This document shows positions 26,510 through 34,531 of a stretch of DNA of 64,000 bases, piece by piece. Position numbers and translations under genes: made by a program. Below the pieces are notes generated by a model. That model had not been told where the DNA came from. It ran no database searches and worked only from the letters and a program-made list of their open reading frames with translations. The stretch is from Aestuariivita sp. (GTDB taxonomy: Bacteria > Pseudomonadota > Alphaproteobacteria > Rhodobacterales > Rhodobacteraceae). The first letter of the stretch is position 1, and every line of letters begins with the position of its first letter. The DNA lies in NCBI RefSeq assembly GCF_021404545.1, contig NZ_JAAWWD010000042.1, positions 1 to 64,000 on the forward strand, read 5' to 3'.

Positions 26510-26635
26510 GAAGGGGGTCTCCCGTGTTGTCTTGTTTTTGTTTTGGTGACGGCGCCCGGATGCTGTTGGGCAGTTTTGTCGCAGGCATCATGCACCCCTG
26601 AGCCTGGCATGCAAGTCGGGCAGACAAAAAATCCA

Positions 26636-26655
26636 TGCATTTACATATGAAATGC
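26636..26655. promoter_or_regulatory. AT-rich operator with inverted repeat GCATTT-N7-AAATGC
   Basis: Arms GCATTT (26637-26642) and AAATGC (26650-26655) flank ACATATG. The left part, TGCATTTACATATGA, matches TGCATTTGCATATAA at 18292-18306 in 13 of 15 positions. It lies between the divergent TRAP operon and the opine-dehydrogenase-like gene, where a MarR-family regulator would be expected to bind. Confidence 0.6.
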
Positions 26656-26692
26656 TTGACCGGCGCGGATTTGCCATCAAAACTCGGGTTGT

Positions 26693-26704
26693 ATGAAATT
26701 TCAT
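26693..26704. promoter_or_regulatory. 12-bp palindromic operator ATGAAATTTCAT (copy 2)
   Basis: Identical to the palindrome at 16477-16488 in front of the dioxygenase operon. It is 35 bases upstream of the opine-dehydrogenase-like start codon, a position suited to blocking that promoter. The shared sequence suggests that the same MarR protein controls both loci. Confidence 0.68.
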
Positions 26705-26739
26705 GCAATTTTTGAGACGACAGCGCATGAGGGGAACAC

Positions 26740-27840
26740 ATGGAGATTGCAGTTTTGGGCGGGGGAAACGGATCGACCGCCGCCGCGGTGGATCTGACCG
26801 AGCACGGGCATCAGGTGCGATTCTGGCGCCGCGATATACAGGCTCAGACCGGGTTGCAGGCCCGCGACAACACCCTGACACTCAAGGATGCAAAGGGCGC
26901 GCGGCCCGTGCGCATCGCGGTCGTCACCTCGGATATAGGCGCGGCGGTCCGGGGTGCCGCGCTGATCGTGTGCCCGACACCGGCCACGGCGCAGGCGGAT
27001 ATCGCGGCTGCACTGGCCCCGCATCTGGAGGACGGGCAGGTGATCTTTTTGCCCCCCGGCAGTTTCGGCAGCTGGATCATGGCCGATATCGTGCGGCGGG
27101 CGGGCAATACCGCTGATCTGAGCTGGGCAGAGGCGGGGACCTTGCCTTATCTGACCCGGATGCATGGAGAGGATACGGTGGCCATCACGACCCGCGCGAC
27201 CCGTCTGCCGACGGGTGTCTATCCGCTGCGCAACGCCGATCATGCCCATGCGGTTCTGGCCCAGGCCTATCCATCTGTCGAGGCTGCGGGCGACGCGCTG
27301 TCGGGCGCGCTGATGAATGCCGGGCCGATCATCCATCCGCCGCTGATCACGATGAATGCAGGGCCGATCGAGCATTTCGACCACTGGGACATTCATAACG
27401 AGGGCACGACGCCCGCGATCCGCCGGGTGACCACGCGGCTCGACAGCGAACGCATCGCGGTGCGTGCGGCGCTGGGATACGGCGCGCCGCATTTTCCGCT
27501 GTCGGATCATTACGACAACGATGCGGAGGAATGGATGTATGGCAATGCCGCCCATGAGCGGCTGACCGATAGCGGCGATTGGCGCGAGCATCTGGTGCTG
27601 ACCGAGCATCGCTATATGCGTGAGGATGTGGCGATCGGGCTCGCCTTTCTCGTGTCGGTCGCCGATTGGGCGGGGGTGCCCGCGCCCACCGCGACGGGGC
27701 TCTTGGCCATTGCCTCGGCAATCTGCGACGACGATTTCCGCTCCACCGGGCGGACGCTGGACGGGCTGGGAATGGCCGGTCTGGACCGCGCGACCCTTCA
27801 GGCCATGCTGAGGGACGGGGCGCGTGATGGCCACATTTGA
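26740..27840 (+). CDS. NAD/NADP octopine/nopaline dehydrogenase-family protein
   Basis: 366 residues. An N-terminal Rossmann domain begins MEIAVLGGGNGSTAAA (GxGxxx). The C-terminal opine dehydrogenase domain has the ALMNAGPIIHPPLI segment, with the conserved N-x-x-x-x-x-H region of the family, and the helical end. Opine dehydrogenases reductively join a 2-keto acid to an amine, or run in reverse on N-(carboxyalkyl)amino acids. Distant members act on other hydroxy acids. It overlaps the following dehydrogenase gene by 14 bases and is preceded by the shared operators. Confidence 0.8.
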   Translation: MEIAVLGGGNGSTAAAVDLTEHGHQVRFWRRDIQAQTGLQARDNTLTLKDAKGARPVRIAVVTSDIGAAVRGAALIVCPTPATAQADIAAALAPHLEDGQVIFLPPGSFGSWIMADIVRRAGNTADLSWAEAGTLPYLTRMHGEDTVAITTRATRLPTGVYPLRNADHAHAVLAQAYPSVEAAGDALSGALMNAGPIIHPPLITMNAGPIEHFDHWDIHNEGTTPAIRRVTTRLDSERIAVRAALGYGAPHFPLSDHYDNDAEEWMYGNAAHERLTDSGDWREHLVLTEHRYMREDVAIGLAFLVSVADWAGVPAPTATGLLAIASAICDDDFRSTGRTLDGLGMAGLDRATLQAMLRDGARDGHI

Positions 27841-28807
27841 CGCAATCGCCGCCGTTGGGGCGGGGCGCATGGGGCGGGGGATCGCGGTGGCCTTCGCCTA
27901 TTCCGGCCACCCCGTGCGGCTGATCGACGCCAAGCCACGTGACGCCGCCGACGCGGCACGGCTGGCCGATGAGGCGCGGGCCGAAATCCGCGCCACCCTG
28001 ACGATGATGGCGGGCTTTGGCCTTTTGGAGCGGGCGGAGATCGACGGCATGCTGTCGCGTGTCACCCACTTTAGCCATGATGCGTTGGCAGAAGGGCTGG
28101 CGGGCGCGCGGTTCATCTTTGAGGGGGTGCCCGAAACGATGGAGGTCAAGGCGGAGGCCTTTGCCCGCATCTCGGCTCATGCGGATCCATCGGCCATCAT
28201 CGCCTCGACCACCTCGACGATCCTGTCAAACGATCTACAACCTTTGGTCACGCATCCCGGCCGCTTTCTCAATGCCCATTGGCTCAACCCCGCGTTTCTG
28301 GTCCCGTTGGTGGAGCTGTCGCCCGGCACCGCCACCGCGCCGAAGGCGACACAGGCGCTTAAAGACCTGCTGGAGCGGATCGGCAAGGTGCCGGTCATCT
28401 GCGCGCCAAGCCCCGGTTACATCGTGCCCCGCATTCAGGTGCTGGCCATGAACGAGGCCGCGCGCATGGTCGAGGACGGGGTGGCCACGGCCGAAGACAT
28501 CGACACCGCGACCCGCTATGGGTTCGGCTTTCGCTTTGCGGTGCTGGGTCTTTTGGAGTTCATCGACTGGGGTGGCGGCGACATCCTGTATTACGCCAGC
28601 CGTTACATGGCCGATGCCACGGGCGAGGACCGCTTCGCAGCCCCCCGGATCATCGGCGAGAATATGGAACAGCGCCGGACCGGGCTGCGTGACGGGCAGG
28701 GGTTTCTGGACTATGACGGCATGGATATCGCGGCCTATCAGCAGGGCCGTCTGGATGCCTTTGCGGCGATGCTGCGGCATCTGGGCAAGATGCCGGTCAA
28801 GGGCTAG
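27827..28807 (+). CDS. 3-hydroxyacyl-CoA dehydrogenase-family NAD enzyme
   Basis: 326 residues from ATG 27827 (a GTG precedes it by one codon). The NAD motif is VGAGRMGRGIAVAFA, the catalytic His-Asn part reads NAHWLNPAFLVPLVE, and CAPSPGYIVPRIQ introduces the C-terminal 3HCDH domain. It is a single-function protein like 3-hydroxybutyryl-CoA dehydrogenase rather than the long fatty-acid complex. The typical catalytic HFxNP reads HWLNP, as in the L-gulonate/carnitine dehydrogenase-like branch. It is coupled with the opine-dehydrogenase-like gene, and converges with the aminotransferase (stops overlap by four bases). Confidence 0.82.
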   Translation: MATFDAIAAVGAGRMGRGIAVAFAYSGHPVRLIDAKPRDAADAARLADEARAEIRATLTMMAGFGLLERAEIDGMLSRVTHFSHDALAEGLAGARFIFEGVPETMEVKAEAFARISAHADPSAIIASTTSTILSNDLQPLVTHPGRFLNAHWLNPAFLVPLVELSPGTATAPKATQALKDLLERIGKVPVICAPSPGYIVPRIQVLAMNEAARMVEDGVATAEDIDTATRYGFGFRFAVLGLLEFIDWGGGDILYYASRYMADATGEDRFAAPRIIGENMEQRRTGLRDGQGFLDYDGMDIAAYQQGRLDAFAAMLRHLGKMPVKG

Positions 28808-29895
28808 GGGGGGCCGTCCAGGAAGGCGCGCACCGTCTCCAGCAGCAGATCGTTATGGGCCGCCCTCGACAGCGAGAAGCGCAAAAAACGTTCCAGCCCG
28901 GCCTCCCGCGTGCGGTTGACGATGATACCTGCGGTGTCGAAAAGATGCTCTACCAGCGCCTCTGTGGTCTCGGGCGTGCCGTCCGGCGGGCTGATCAACA
29001 GGAAATTGGCCTGCGAGGGCAGCACGGTGAACCCCAGAGTGGTGAGTGCTGCGGCCAGCCTGTGGCGTTCGCTGACAATCTCTCTCACGCGGCTTGCGAC
29101 CACATCCATCTCGTCAAGCGCGGCGCAGGCAGCGGCCTGGGCCAGCGCATTCACCGTTCCCATGCCACGCGCGGCATAAAGCAGCGGGATCATCCAATCC
29201 GGCCCATGGCACCATCCGACCCGCGCCCCGGCCAGCCCGTAAGCTTTGGAGAAGGTGCGGGTCACGGCGACATTCTCGTGCTCGGCAACCAACCCATGCA
29301 CCTGCGCGCAATAGCCCTCGGGCGCGAACTCACCATAGGCCAGATCCAACACCAGAACCACCGTAGGCGGCAAGGTCCGGGCCAGTCGCGCCAGCTCGGC
29401 CAAGGGCACCATCGTGCCGGTGGGGTTGTTGGGATTGGCCAGAAAGAGGATGCGCGTCCGCTCTGTCACCGCCGCCACAAGCGCGTCGATATCGCTGGTA
29501 AACGCCTGTTCGGAGGCCTTGATCAGGCTGGCCCCGACCCGATTGGCGGTCAGCGCGAACTGGATATAGCCAAACTCCGAAATCAGGATCTCATCGCCGG
29601 GCCGGGCAAAGACCCGCGCGATCACGTCAAGCAGCTCTTCCGATCCGTTGCCGCAGATGATCTGATCGGAGGCAAGGCCGTTGCGCGCGCCAAGTGCGGC
29701 GCGCAGCGCGTCATTGTGCGGGCTGCCGTAGGACTGCGCCCGTTGCGCCGCCAGCGCCAAGGCCTCGGCCACTTTCGGTGCCGGTGGATAGGGCAGTTCA
29801 TTGAACCCCATATTGATCAGCGGCAGGCCCTTGGGCTGGGGCCGGGCAATCCGGCCCCGCACCGGCATCGGGTCGAGATAGGCGCGTGGTCGCAT
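28804..29895 (-). CDS. HisC-like PLP-dependent aminotransferase
   Basis: 363 residues, class I/II aminotransferase of the histidinol-phosphate type. The PLP lysine is in TRTFSKAYGLAGARVGW, the Asn-Pro phosphate region is ANPNNPTG, and the C-terminal Arg region is RFLRFSLS. The start MRPRAYLD at 29895 is chosen over a longer frame for homologous length. No other histidine genes are near, so a catabolic amino-acid or aromatic aminotransferase role is as likely as histidine synthesis. It is divergent from the CoA ligase at 30123. Confidence 0.82.
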   Translation of the reverse strand: MRPRAYLDPMPVRGRIARPQPKGLPLINMGFNELPYPPAPKVAEALALAAQRAQSYGSPHNDALRAALGARNGLASDQIICGNGSEELLDVIARVFARPGDEILISEFGYIQFALTANRVGASLIKASEQAFTSDIDALVAAVTERTRILFLANPNNPTGTMVPLAELARLARTLPPTVVLVLDLAYGEFAPEGYCAQVHGLVAEHENVAVTRTFSKAYGLAGARVGWCHGPDWMIPLLYAARGMGTVNALAQAAACAALDEMDVVASRVREIVSERHRLAAALTTLGFTVLPSQANFLLISPPDGTPETTEALVEHLFDTAGIIVNRTREAGLERFLRFSLSRAAHNDLLLETVRAFLDGPP

Positions 29896-30122
29896 CGGCG
29901 GTCCTTTCCTGTCCGGCACAGTTGGGCGTAAAATGGCACGACACGCAAGCCGGGCCGGACAGCGAGGGCGGGCGCGGGATCGAAACAGCGCAATGGTGGA
30001 CCGATCCATCGGTTTGCGCGCGGCATTTCATTTGAGCCAGGCCCCTGATAAGACGCGGCGTGCGAAGGATCAGGCACCGTGCGCGGGGCAAGCTCCGCAA
30101 GACCATGAAGGAGGAGAGCGTC

Positions 30123-31649
30123 ATGACCACCATTCAAGGCCTGCTGGCCCGCCATCCCGACGATGCACCGGCCATTGGCGCGCCGGGGCGCGATTGGCTC
30201 AGCTATGGGGACTTGCGCGCGCAGGCCAAAAAAGTGGCGGATCAGCTTCATGCCTGCGGTATCGGTCGCGGCGATCGGGTGGCGATCGTGCTGCCCAACG
30301 GTCCGGAAATGGCGGTGTGTTTCGTCAGCGTGGCCCAGGCCGCGACCACCGCTCCGCTCAATCCGGGATACCGCGAGGATGAGTTTGCCTTCTACCTCGA
30401 AGATCTCCGGGCCAAGGCGATTATCTTGCCCCACGGATATGATGGCCCGGCACAAGCGGCGGCCAATCGCTTTGGCTTGCGCGTGCTGCGCCTGTCGGTG
30501 CCCGAAGGCGCTCGGGCCGGGGCCTTTGAGTTGACGGCCGACGCCGCAGAGGAGCAGCAGGCCGACCAATCCGCCCCAAAGAACGACGATATCGCCTTGA
30601 TCCTGCACACCTCCGGCACCACCTCGCGGCCCAAGATCGTGCCGCTCTTGCAGTCCAACGTGGTGGCCTCGGCGTGCAACATCGCGGCCTCGCTGGATCT
30701 TGTGCCCGGTGATCGTTGCCTGAACGTGATGCCGCTTTTTCACATTCACGGGCTGGTGGCGGCCGTGACCGCGTCCTTGCAGGCGGGGGCCTCGATCTGC
30801 TGCGCGCCGGGGTTCGACGCATTGCGGTTCTTCGGCTGGATGCGGGAGGCCAAGCCGACCTGGTATACCGCTGTGCCGACGATGCATCAGGCCATTCTGG
30901 CCCGGGCCGCTCGCAATACCGAGGTGATCGCCGAGGTGCCGTTGCGGTTCCTGCGCTCCTCCTCGGCCTCGCTGCCCGCTCAGGTGATGGGGTCGCTGAA
31001 CGAGACCTTTGGCGCCCCTGTGATCGAGGCTTATGGCATGACCGAGGCGGCGCATCAGATGTGCAGCAACCGGATGGATCTGCAAAAGCCCGGATCGGTC
31101 GGGGTGGCGGCGGGCCCTGCGGTACGCATCGCCCATGAGGCCGAGGATCGGCTGATCGCGGCTGTGGGAGAGGTTGTGATTTCCGGCCCGAACGTGACCC
31201 CCGGTTATGAGGGGAACGCGGAGGCAAATAAGAAGAGCTTCTTCGTTGAGGATGGCCAGCGCTGGTTCCGCACCGGGGATCAGGGGGCCTTCGATGAAGA
31301 CGGGTTCTTGCACCTGACCGGGCGTTTGAAGGAAATCATCAACCGGGGCGGCGAAAAGATCAGCCCGCTGGAGGTGGATGGCGTGCTTTTGGATCACCCC
31401 GATATCGCCCAGGTGGTTACCTTTGCGCTGCCGCATCCCAAGCTGGGTGAGGAGGTCGCGGCAGCCGTGGTTCTGAACGATGGCGCAACAACCACGGACC
31501 GCGACATTCGCGCGTTCGCGGCCGAGCGGATGGTCGACTTCAAGGTGCCCCGCCGGGTGATCGTGCTGGATGAGATCCCGAAAGGGGCAACGGGCAAGAT
31601 GCAGCGGATCGGACTGGCCGAGAAGCTGGGATTGGTGGAAGACGCCTGA
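30123..31649 (+). CDS. Acyl-CoA ligase, oxalyl-CoA-synthetase-like
   Basis: 508 residues of the ANL superfamily. Motif A3 is HTSGTTSRPKI, followed by IEAYGMTEAAHQM, the hinge WFRTGDQGAFDEDG and the catalytic Lys in GATGKMQR. The TSRPK form of A3 and the GPNVTPGYEGN block resemble the AAE3/FAT2 oxalate:CoA ligase group, but related enzymes use other short dicarboxylates. An AAGGAGGAG-like ribosome site lies just before ATG 30123. No oxalyl-CoA decarboxylase or formyl-CoA transferase is nearby, so the oxalate assignment is unproven. Confidence 0.85.
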   Translation: MTTIQGLLARHPDDAPAIGAPGRDWLSYGDLRAQAKKVADQLHACGIGRGDRVAIVLPNGPEMAVCFVSVAQAATTAPLNPGYREDEFAFYLEDLRAKAIILPHGYDGPAQAAANRFGLRVLRLSVPEGARAGAFELTADAAEEQQADQSAPKNDDIALILHTSGTTSRPKIVPLLQSNVVASACNIAASLDLVPGDRCLNVMPLFHIHGLVAAVTASLQAGASICCAPGFDALRFFGWMREAKPTWYTAVPTMHQAILARAARNTEVIAEVPLRFLRSSSASLPAQVMGSLNETFGAPVIEAYGMTEAAHQMCSNRMDLQKPGSVGVAAGPAVRIAHEAEDRLIAAVGEVVISGPNVTPGYEGNAEANKKSFFVEDGQRWFRTGDQGAFDEDGFLHLTGRLKEIINRGGEKISPLEVDGVLLDHPDIAQVVTFALPHPKLGEEVAAAVVLNDGATTTDRDIRAFAAERMVDFKVPRRVIVLDEIPKGATGKMQRIGLAEKLGLVEDA

Positions 31650-31743
31650 TCACCGTCTCTGCGTGCCAGCGCCTGCGCGGGGTGTCTGGGAGAACGAGGA
31701 AGGGATCCCCGCAGTCGCAAGAGCCGCCGGGACATGGGAGAGC

Positions 31744-32727
31744 ATGATGAAGATTTGTGTGTTCGGGGCCGGCGCCATCGGCGGCTATCTCGGGGTCAAG
31801 CTGGCAAAGGTCGGTGCCGATGTAAGCCTGGTGGCACGGGGTCCGCATCTTGCGGCGATGCAGGCCAATGGGTTGAGCCTGATCGAAGAGGGGGCCGAGC
31901 CGGTGACCGTGCCTGTCACCGCCTCTGACCAGCCCGCCGATCTGGGGCCGCAGGACTATGTGATCGTCACCCTCAAGGCGCATTCCGTGCCAGGGGTCGT
32001 GGCGGCGATGCGGCCGCTGATCGGGCCCGATACGACGATTGTCTCAGGGGTGAACGGTCTGCCCTGGTGGTACTTCCACAAGATCGGCGGCCCGCTGGAA
32101 GGCGCCCGGCTGGAAACCGTCGATCCGGGCGATGCGCAATGGGACGGGTTCGGCCCGGATCGGGTTCTGGGCTGTGTGGTCTATCCTGCGGCCGAGGTGA
32201 GCGCACCCGGCGTGATCCGCCATATCGAAGGCAATCGGTTCTCCTTGGGCGAGCCCGACGGCACGAAATCCGAGCGGGCGTTGCGGCTTTCCAAAGCGCT
32301 GAGCGCGGCGGGTCTGAAAGCGCCCGTGCGCCCGCGCCTGCGCGATGAGATCTGGGTCAAGCTTTGGGGAAACCTGTCGTTCAACCCGATCTCGGCCCTG
32401 ACCCATGCGACGCTGGATGTGCTCTGCACCGATCCCGGCACACGCGATGTTGCCCGCGCCATGATGGTCGAGGCGCAGGAAATAGCCGAGAAACTGGGTG
32501 TGAGGTTTCCCATTGATGTGGACCGCCGGATCGATGGCGGTGCCGCCGTTGGCGCACATCGGACGTCGATGTTGCAGGATCTGGACCAGGGACGCCCGAT
32601 GGAGATCGACGCCTTGGTGGGCTCGGTCCAGGAACTGGGCCGGATCACCGGCACCGCCACACCGACCATCGATACGGTTCTGGCGCTCGTGCAACTCAGG
32701 GCCCGATCCGCGGGTCTCTACCCGTAG
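31744..32727 (+). CDS. 2-dehydropantoate 2-reductase-family protein (PanE/ApbA fold)
   Basis: 327 residues. It starts KICVFGAGAIGGYLG (GxGxxG NADP motif), has VTLKAHSVP, then the catalytic-lysine helix in RDEIWVKLWGN and the C-terminal SMLQDLDQGRPMEIDAL signature. It is longer than E. coli PanE and belongs to the clade that often sits in catabolic clusters. Function may be ketopantoate reduction or another 2-keto acid. It follows the CoA ligase by 94 bases on the same strand and precedes a tRNA on the opposite strand. Confidence 0.82.
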   Translation: MMKICVFGAGAIGGYLGVKLAKVGADVSLVARGPHLAAMQANGLSLIEEGAEPVTVPVTASDQPADLGPQDYVIVTLKAHSVPGVVAAMRPLIGPDTTIVSGVNGLPWWYFHKIGGPLEGARLETVDPGDAQWDGFGPDRVLGCVVYPAAEVSAPGVIRHIEGNRFSLGEPDGTKSERALRLSKALSAAGLKAPVRPRLRDEIWVKLWGNLSFNPISALTHATLDVLCTDPGTRDVARAMMVEAQEIAEKLGVRFPIDVDRRIDGGAAVGAHRTSMLQDLDQGRPMEIDALVGSVQELGRITGTATPTIDTVLALVQLRARSAGLYP

Positions 32728-32769
32728 GGCGGGATGCATCCCGCCTGCGCCGCAAAGATTGGGATGATC

Positions 32770-32843
32770 TGGAGCGGGTAACGGGAATCGAACCCGTAAC
32801 TTAAGCTTGGGAAGCTCGCGTGATACCTTTTCACCATACCCGC
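32770..32843 (-). tRNA. tRNA-Gly (CCC anticodon), CCA encoded
   Basis: On the reverse strand the acceptor GCGGGTA pairs with TACCCGC, the D-stem is GTGA/TCAC and the T-arm ACGGG-TTCGATT-CCCGT is perfect. The anticodon loop TTCCCAA gives CCC. The anticodon stem has a weak outer pair (C-A). The discriminator is T and the 3' CCA is encoded at 32770-32772. The rest of the gap to 33080 shows no gene. Confidence 0.93.
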
Positions 32844-33079
32844 GCTCTGATCGTGACCTGATAGGACCGGGGTTGGGGCGCGTCAAGGGGGCGGGTGCCT
32901 GCAACGACGTGTGCGCGCTTTGGGCGATCTGCGGTCCTGATCAAGCAGGGTCGGATTGCCTTTCGGAGCGGCGTTGGGCGATCGTTCAGATCGCCATATC
33001 ATCCTGTTCAAGCTGGCGGGCGGGCAGCCCAAGGCCGCTCACGGGTTGGCTCACCGATCCTGCATCCGGTCGCGCTTGA

Positions 33080-33646
33080 TCACTCGATCACACCAATCGT
33101 CTTGCCGAAATCGAGATAGCTTCGGCTGCGGCGCGCCTGCAGTTCGGCCTCCATGTCCGCCTCCGCGACATCGGGATAGGGCGCCACGCCTGTCCCTTCG
33201 ATGACGCGGTTCATATAGTTGTAAAGCGCGCAGGTCTGGATTGCGTCATAGAGCGCGGCCTCGGACCAGCCCGCGTCATAGACCGCCTCTGCATCCGCCT
33301 GGGTCATCAATGTCGGGGTCTGGGTCAGCTTGGCAACATAGGCCAGCAGCGGGCGCACCGGCTCGGCCACCGGGGCGCTTGCCGGATCGGCGATCAACGC
33401 GTCGATCACCGCGGTATCCACGCCAAAGGCCCGCGCCATCAGACTGTGCGCCCCGAAACAGAACGCACAGGCGTTCAGGCCCGATACATAAGCTGCGATC
33501 AGCTCACGCTCGGCCACGCTGAGATCGCTGGGACCGCGCATCAGCGCGTCGTGCAATTCAAGCAGAGGGCGCACGGTGGCGGGAAAGGCGCGCAGCACAT
33601 CCGCCAAATGCGCGGTCTCCGGCAGCGACGGAAAGAGGCGTTTCAT
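33080..33646 (-). CDS. AhpD-like carboxymuconolactone decarboxylase-family protein
   Basis: 188 residues, all-helical AhpD/CMD fold. The active site NACAFCFGAHS (C-x2-C-x3-H) is the redox dithiol motif of peroxidase-related AhpD proteins. MKRLFPSL at 33646 is the best start, since the longer frame overlaps the methyltransferase gene. It likely acts as an alkylhydroperoxidase or thiol disulfide reductase. It lies 25 bases downstream of the SAM methyltransferase and is probably co-transcribed with it. Confidence 0.85.
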   Translation of the reverse strand: MKRLFPSLPETAHLADVLRAFPATVRPLLELHDALMRGPSDLSVAERELIAAYVSGLNACAFCFGAHSLMARAFGVDTAVIDALIADPASAPVAEPVRPLLAYVAKLTQTPTLMTQADAEAVYDAGWSEAALYDAIQTCALYNYMNRVIEGTGVAPYPDVAEADMEAELQARRSRSYLDFGKTIGVIE

Positions 33647-33671
33647 CGGGTTCCTCACACATTGGGTTGCG

Positions 33672-34517
33672 TCAGGCGGGCACAACCGCCGAGACATAGT
33701 TGATCTCTGCCGGGATCCGCAGGCCCTGCGGGGTCTGAAAGGGGCGGAAGGCCTCGACGAGCTTTTCCTCCAGGGCGATACGCTGATCCGGGCTGGCCTG
33801 ATGATGCGACAGGGCCGCTTCGGCGGGGCCGATGGCAGTGGTCTGCCGCGCCAGGTTTTGGGGCGTGCCCTGCGGGGTGAGGTCAACGGGCACGACATCG
33901 ACAGCGCAGTCCGTCAGCCCGGCACTTCGCAGGATGCTCAGGACCCGGTCGGGATCGCGGAAGGCGAACGGGCCGGGGCCGTCTGGGTCGGATTTCGGGA
34001 CCGGCCCCAGAAGCGCGCGGGCGGCCTGCGCGGGGACGGTAAAGAACGGGTTGTGAGGGATCTGCCCCCAGGCCGCAAAGGTCATCTTCGCGCCCGGTTT
34101 CAGGGCGCGCGCCATATTGGCAAAGGCCGCGGCAGGATCGGCGAAGAACATCACGCCGAACCGCGAGACAAGATGGTCGTGATGCGCCTGCGCAAACGTA
34201 TGCTCTGCCGCGTCGCCCTCGACAAAACCGATATTGCTTCGGCCCGCTGCCCGGCTCCGCGCCAGCGCCAAAAGCGAGGACGAGATATCGGCACCCAGCA
34301 CCTGGCCCGCTTGCCCAACGATCTCGGCCGCCTGCAGGCTGCTTGCGCCGGTGCCGCAGCCGATATCCAGAACCCGGGCTCCGGGCGGCAGGGCCGCACG
34401 CTCAAAAAGCCCCTCCAGCACCGGTTGCATCAGCATGTCCATCGCTTCTTGATGATCGACCCATTTGGGGCCCGCGACGGAGGTCCAGAACGCCTGTTGG
34501 TCGGCATTGCGGGTCAT
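33672..34517 (-). CDS. Class I SAM-dependent methyltransferase
   Basis: 281 residues. Motif I is VLDIGCGTGASSLQAAE, followed by VLGADISSSLL (motif post-I) and DHLVSRFGVMFFADPAAAF (motif IV), the Methyltransf_11/UbiE-like pattern. The target is not readable. It is followed by the AhpD-like gene and preceded by the RamA-like ASKHA gene on the same strand with only a 14-base gap, so the three look like one operon. Confidence 0.85.
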   Translation of the reverse strand: MTRNADQQAFWTSVAGPKWVDHQEAMDMLMQPVLEGLFERAALPPGARVLDIGCGTGASSLQAAEIVGQAGQVLGADISSSLLALARSRAAGRSNIGFVEGDAAEHTFAQAHHDHLVSRFGVMFFADPAAAFANMARALKPGAKMTFAAWGQIPHNPFFTVPAQAARALLGPVPKSDPDGPGPFAFRDPDRVLSILRSAGLTDCAVDVVPVDLTPQGTPQNLARQTTAIGPAEAALSHHQASPDQRIALEEKLVEAFRPFQTPQGLRIPAEINYVSAVVPA

Positions 34518-34531
34518 GGTTTCTCCTTTGG

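Noticed and set aside
30123-31649. Naming the CoA ligase oxalate:CoA ligase outright
   Set aside because: No oxalyl-CoA decarboxylase or formyl-CoA transferase nearby; motif similarity is not decisive.
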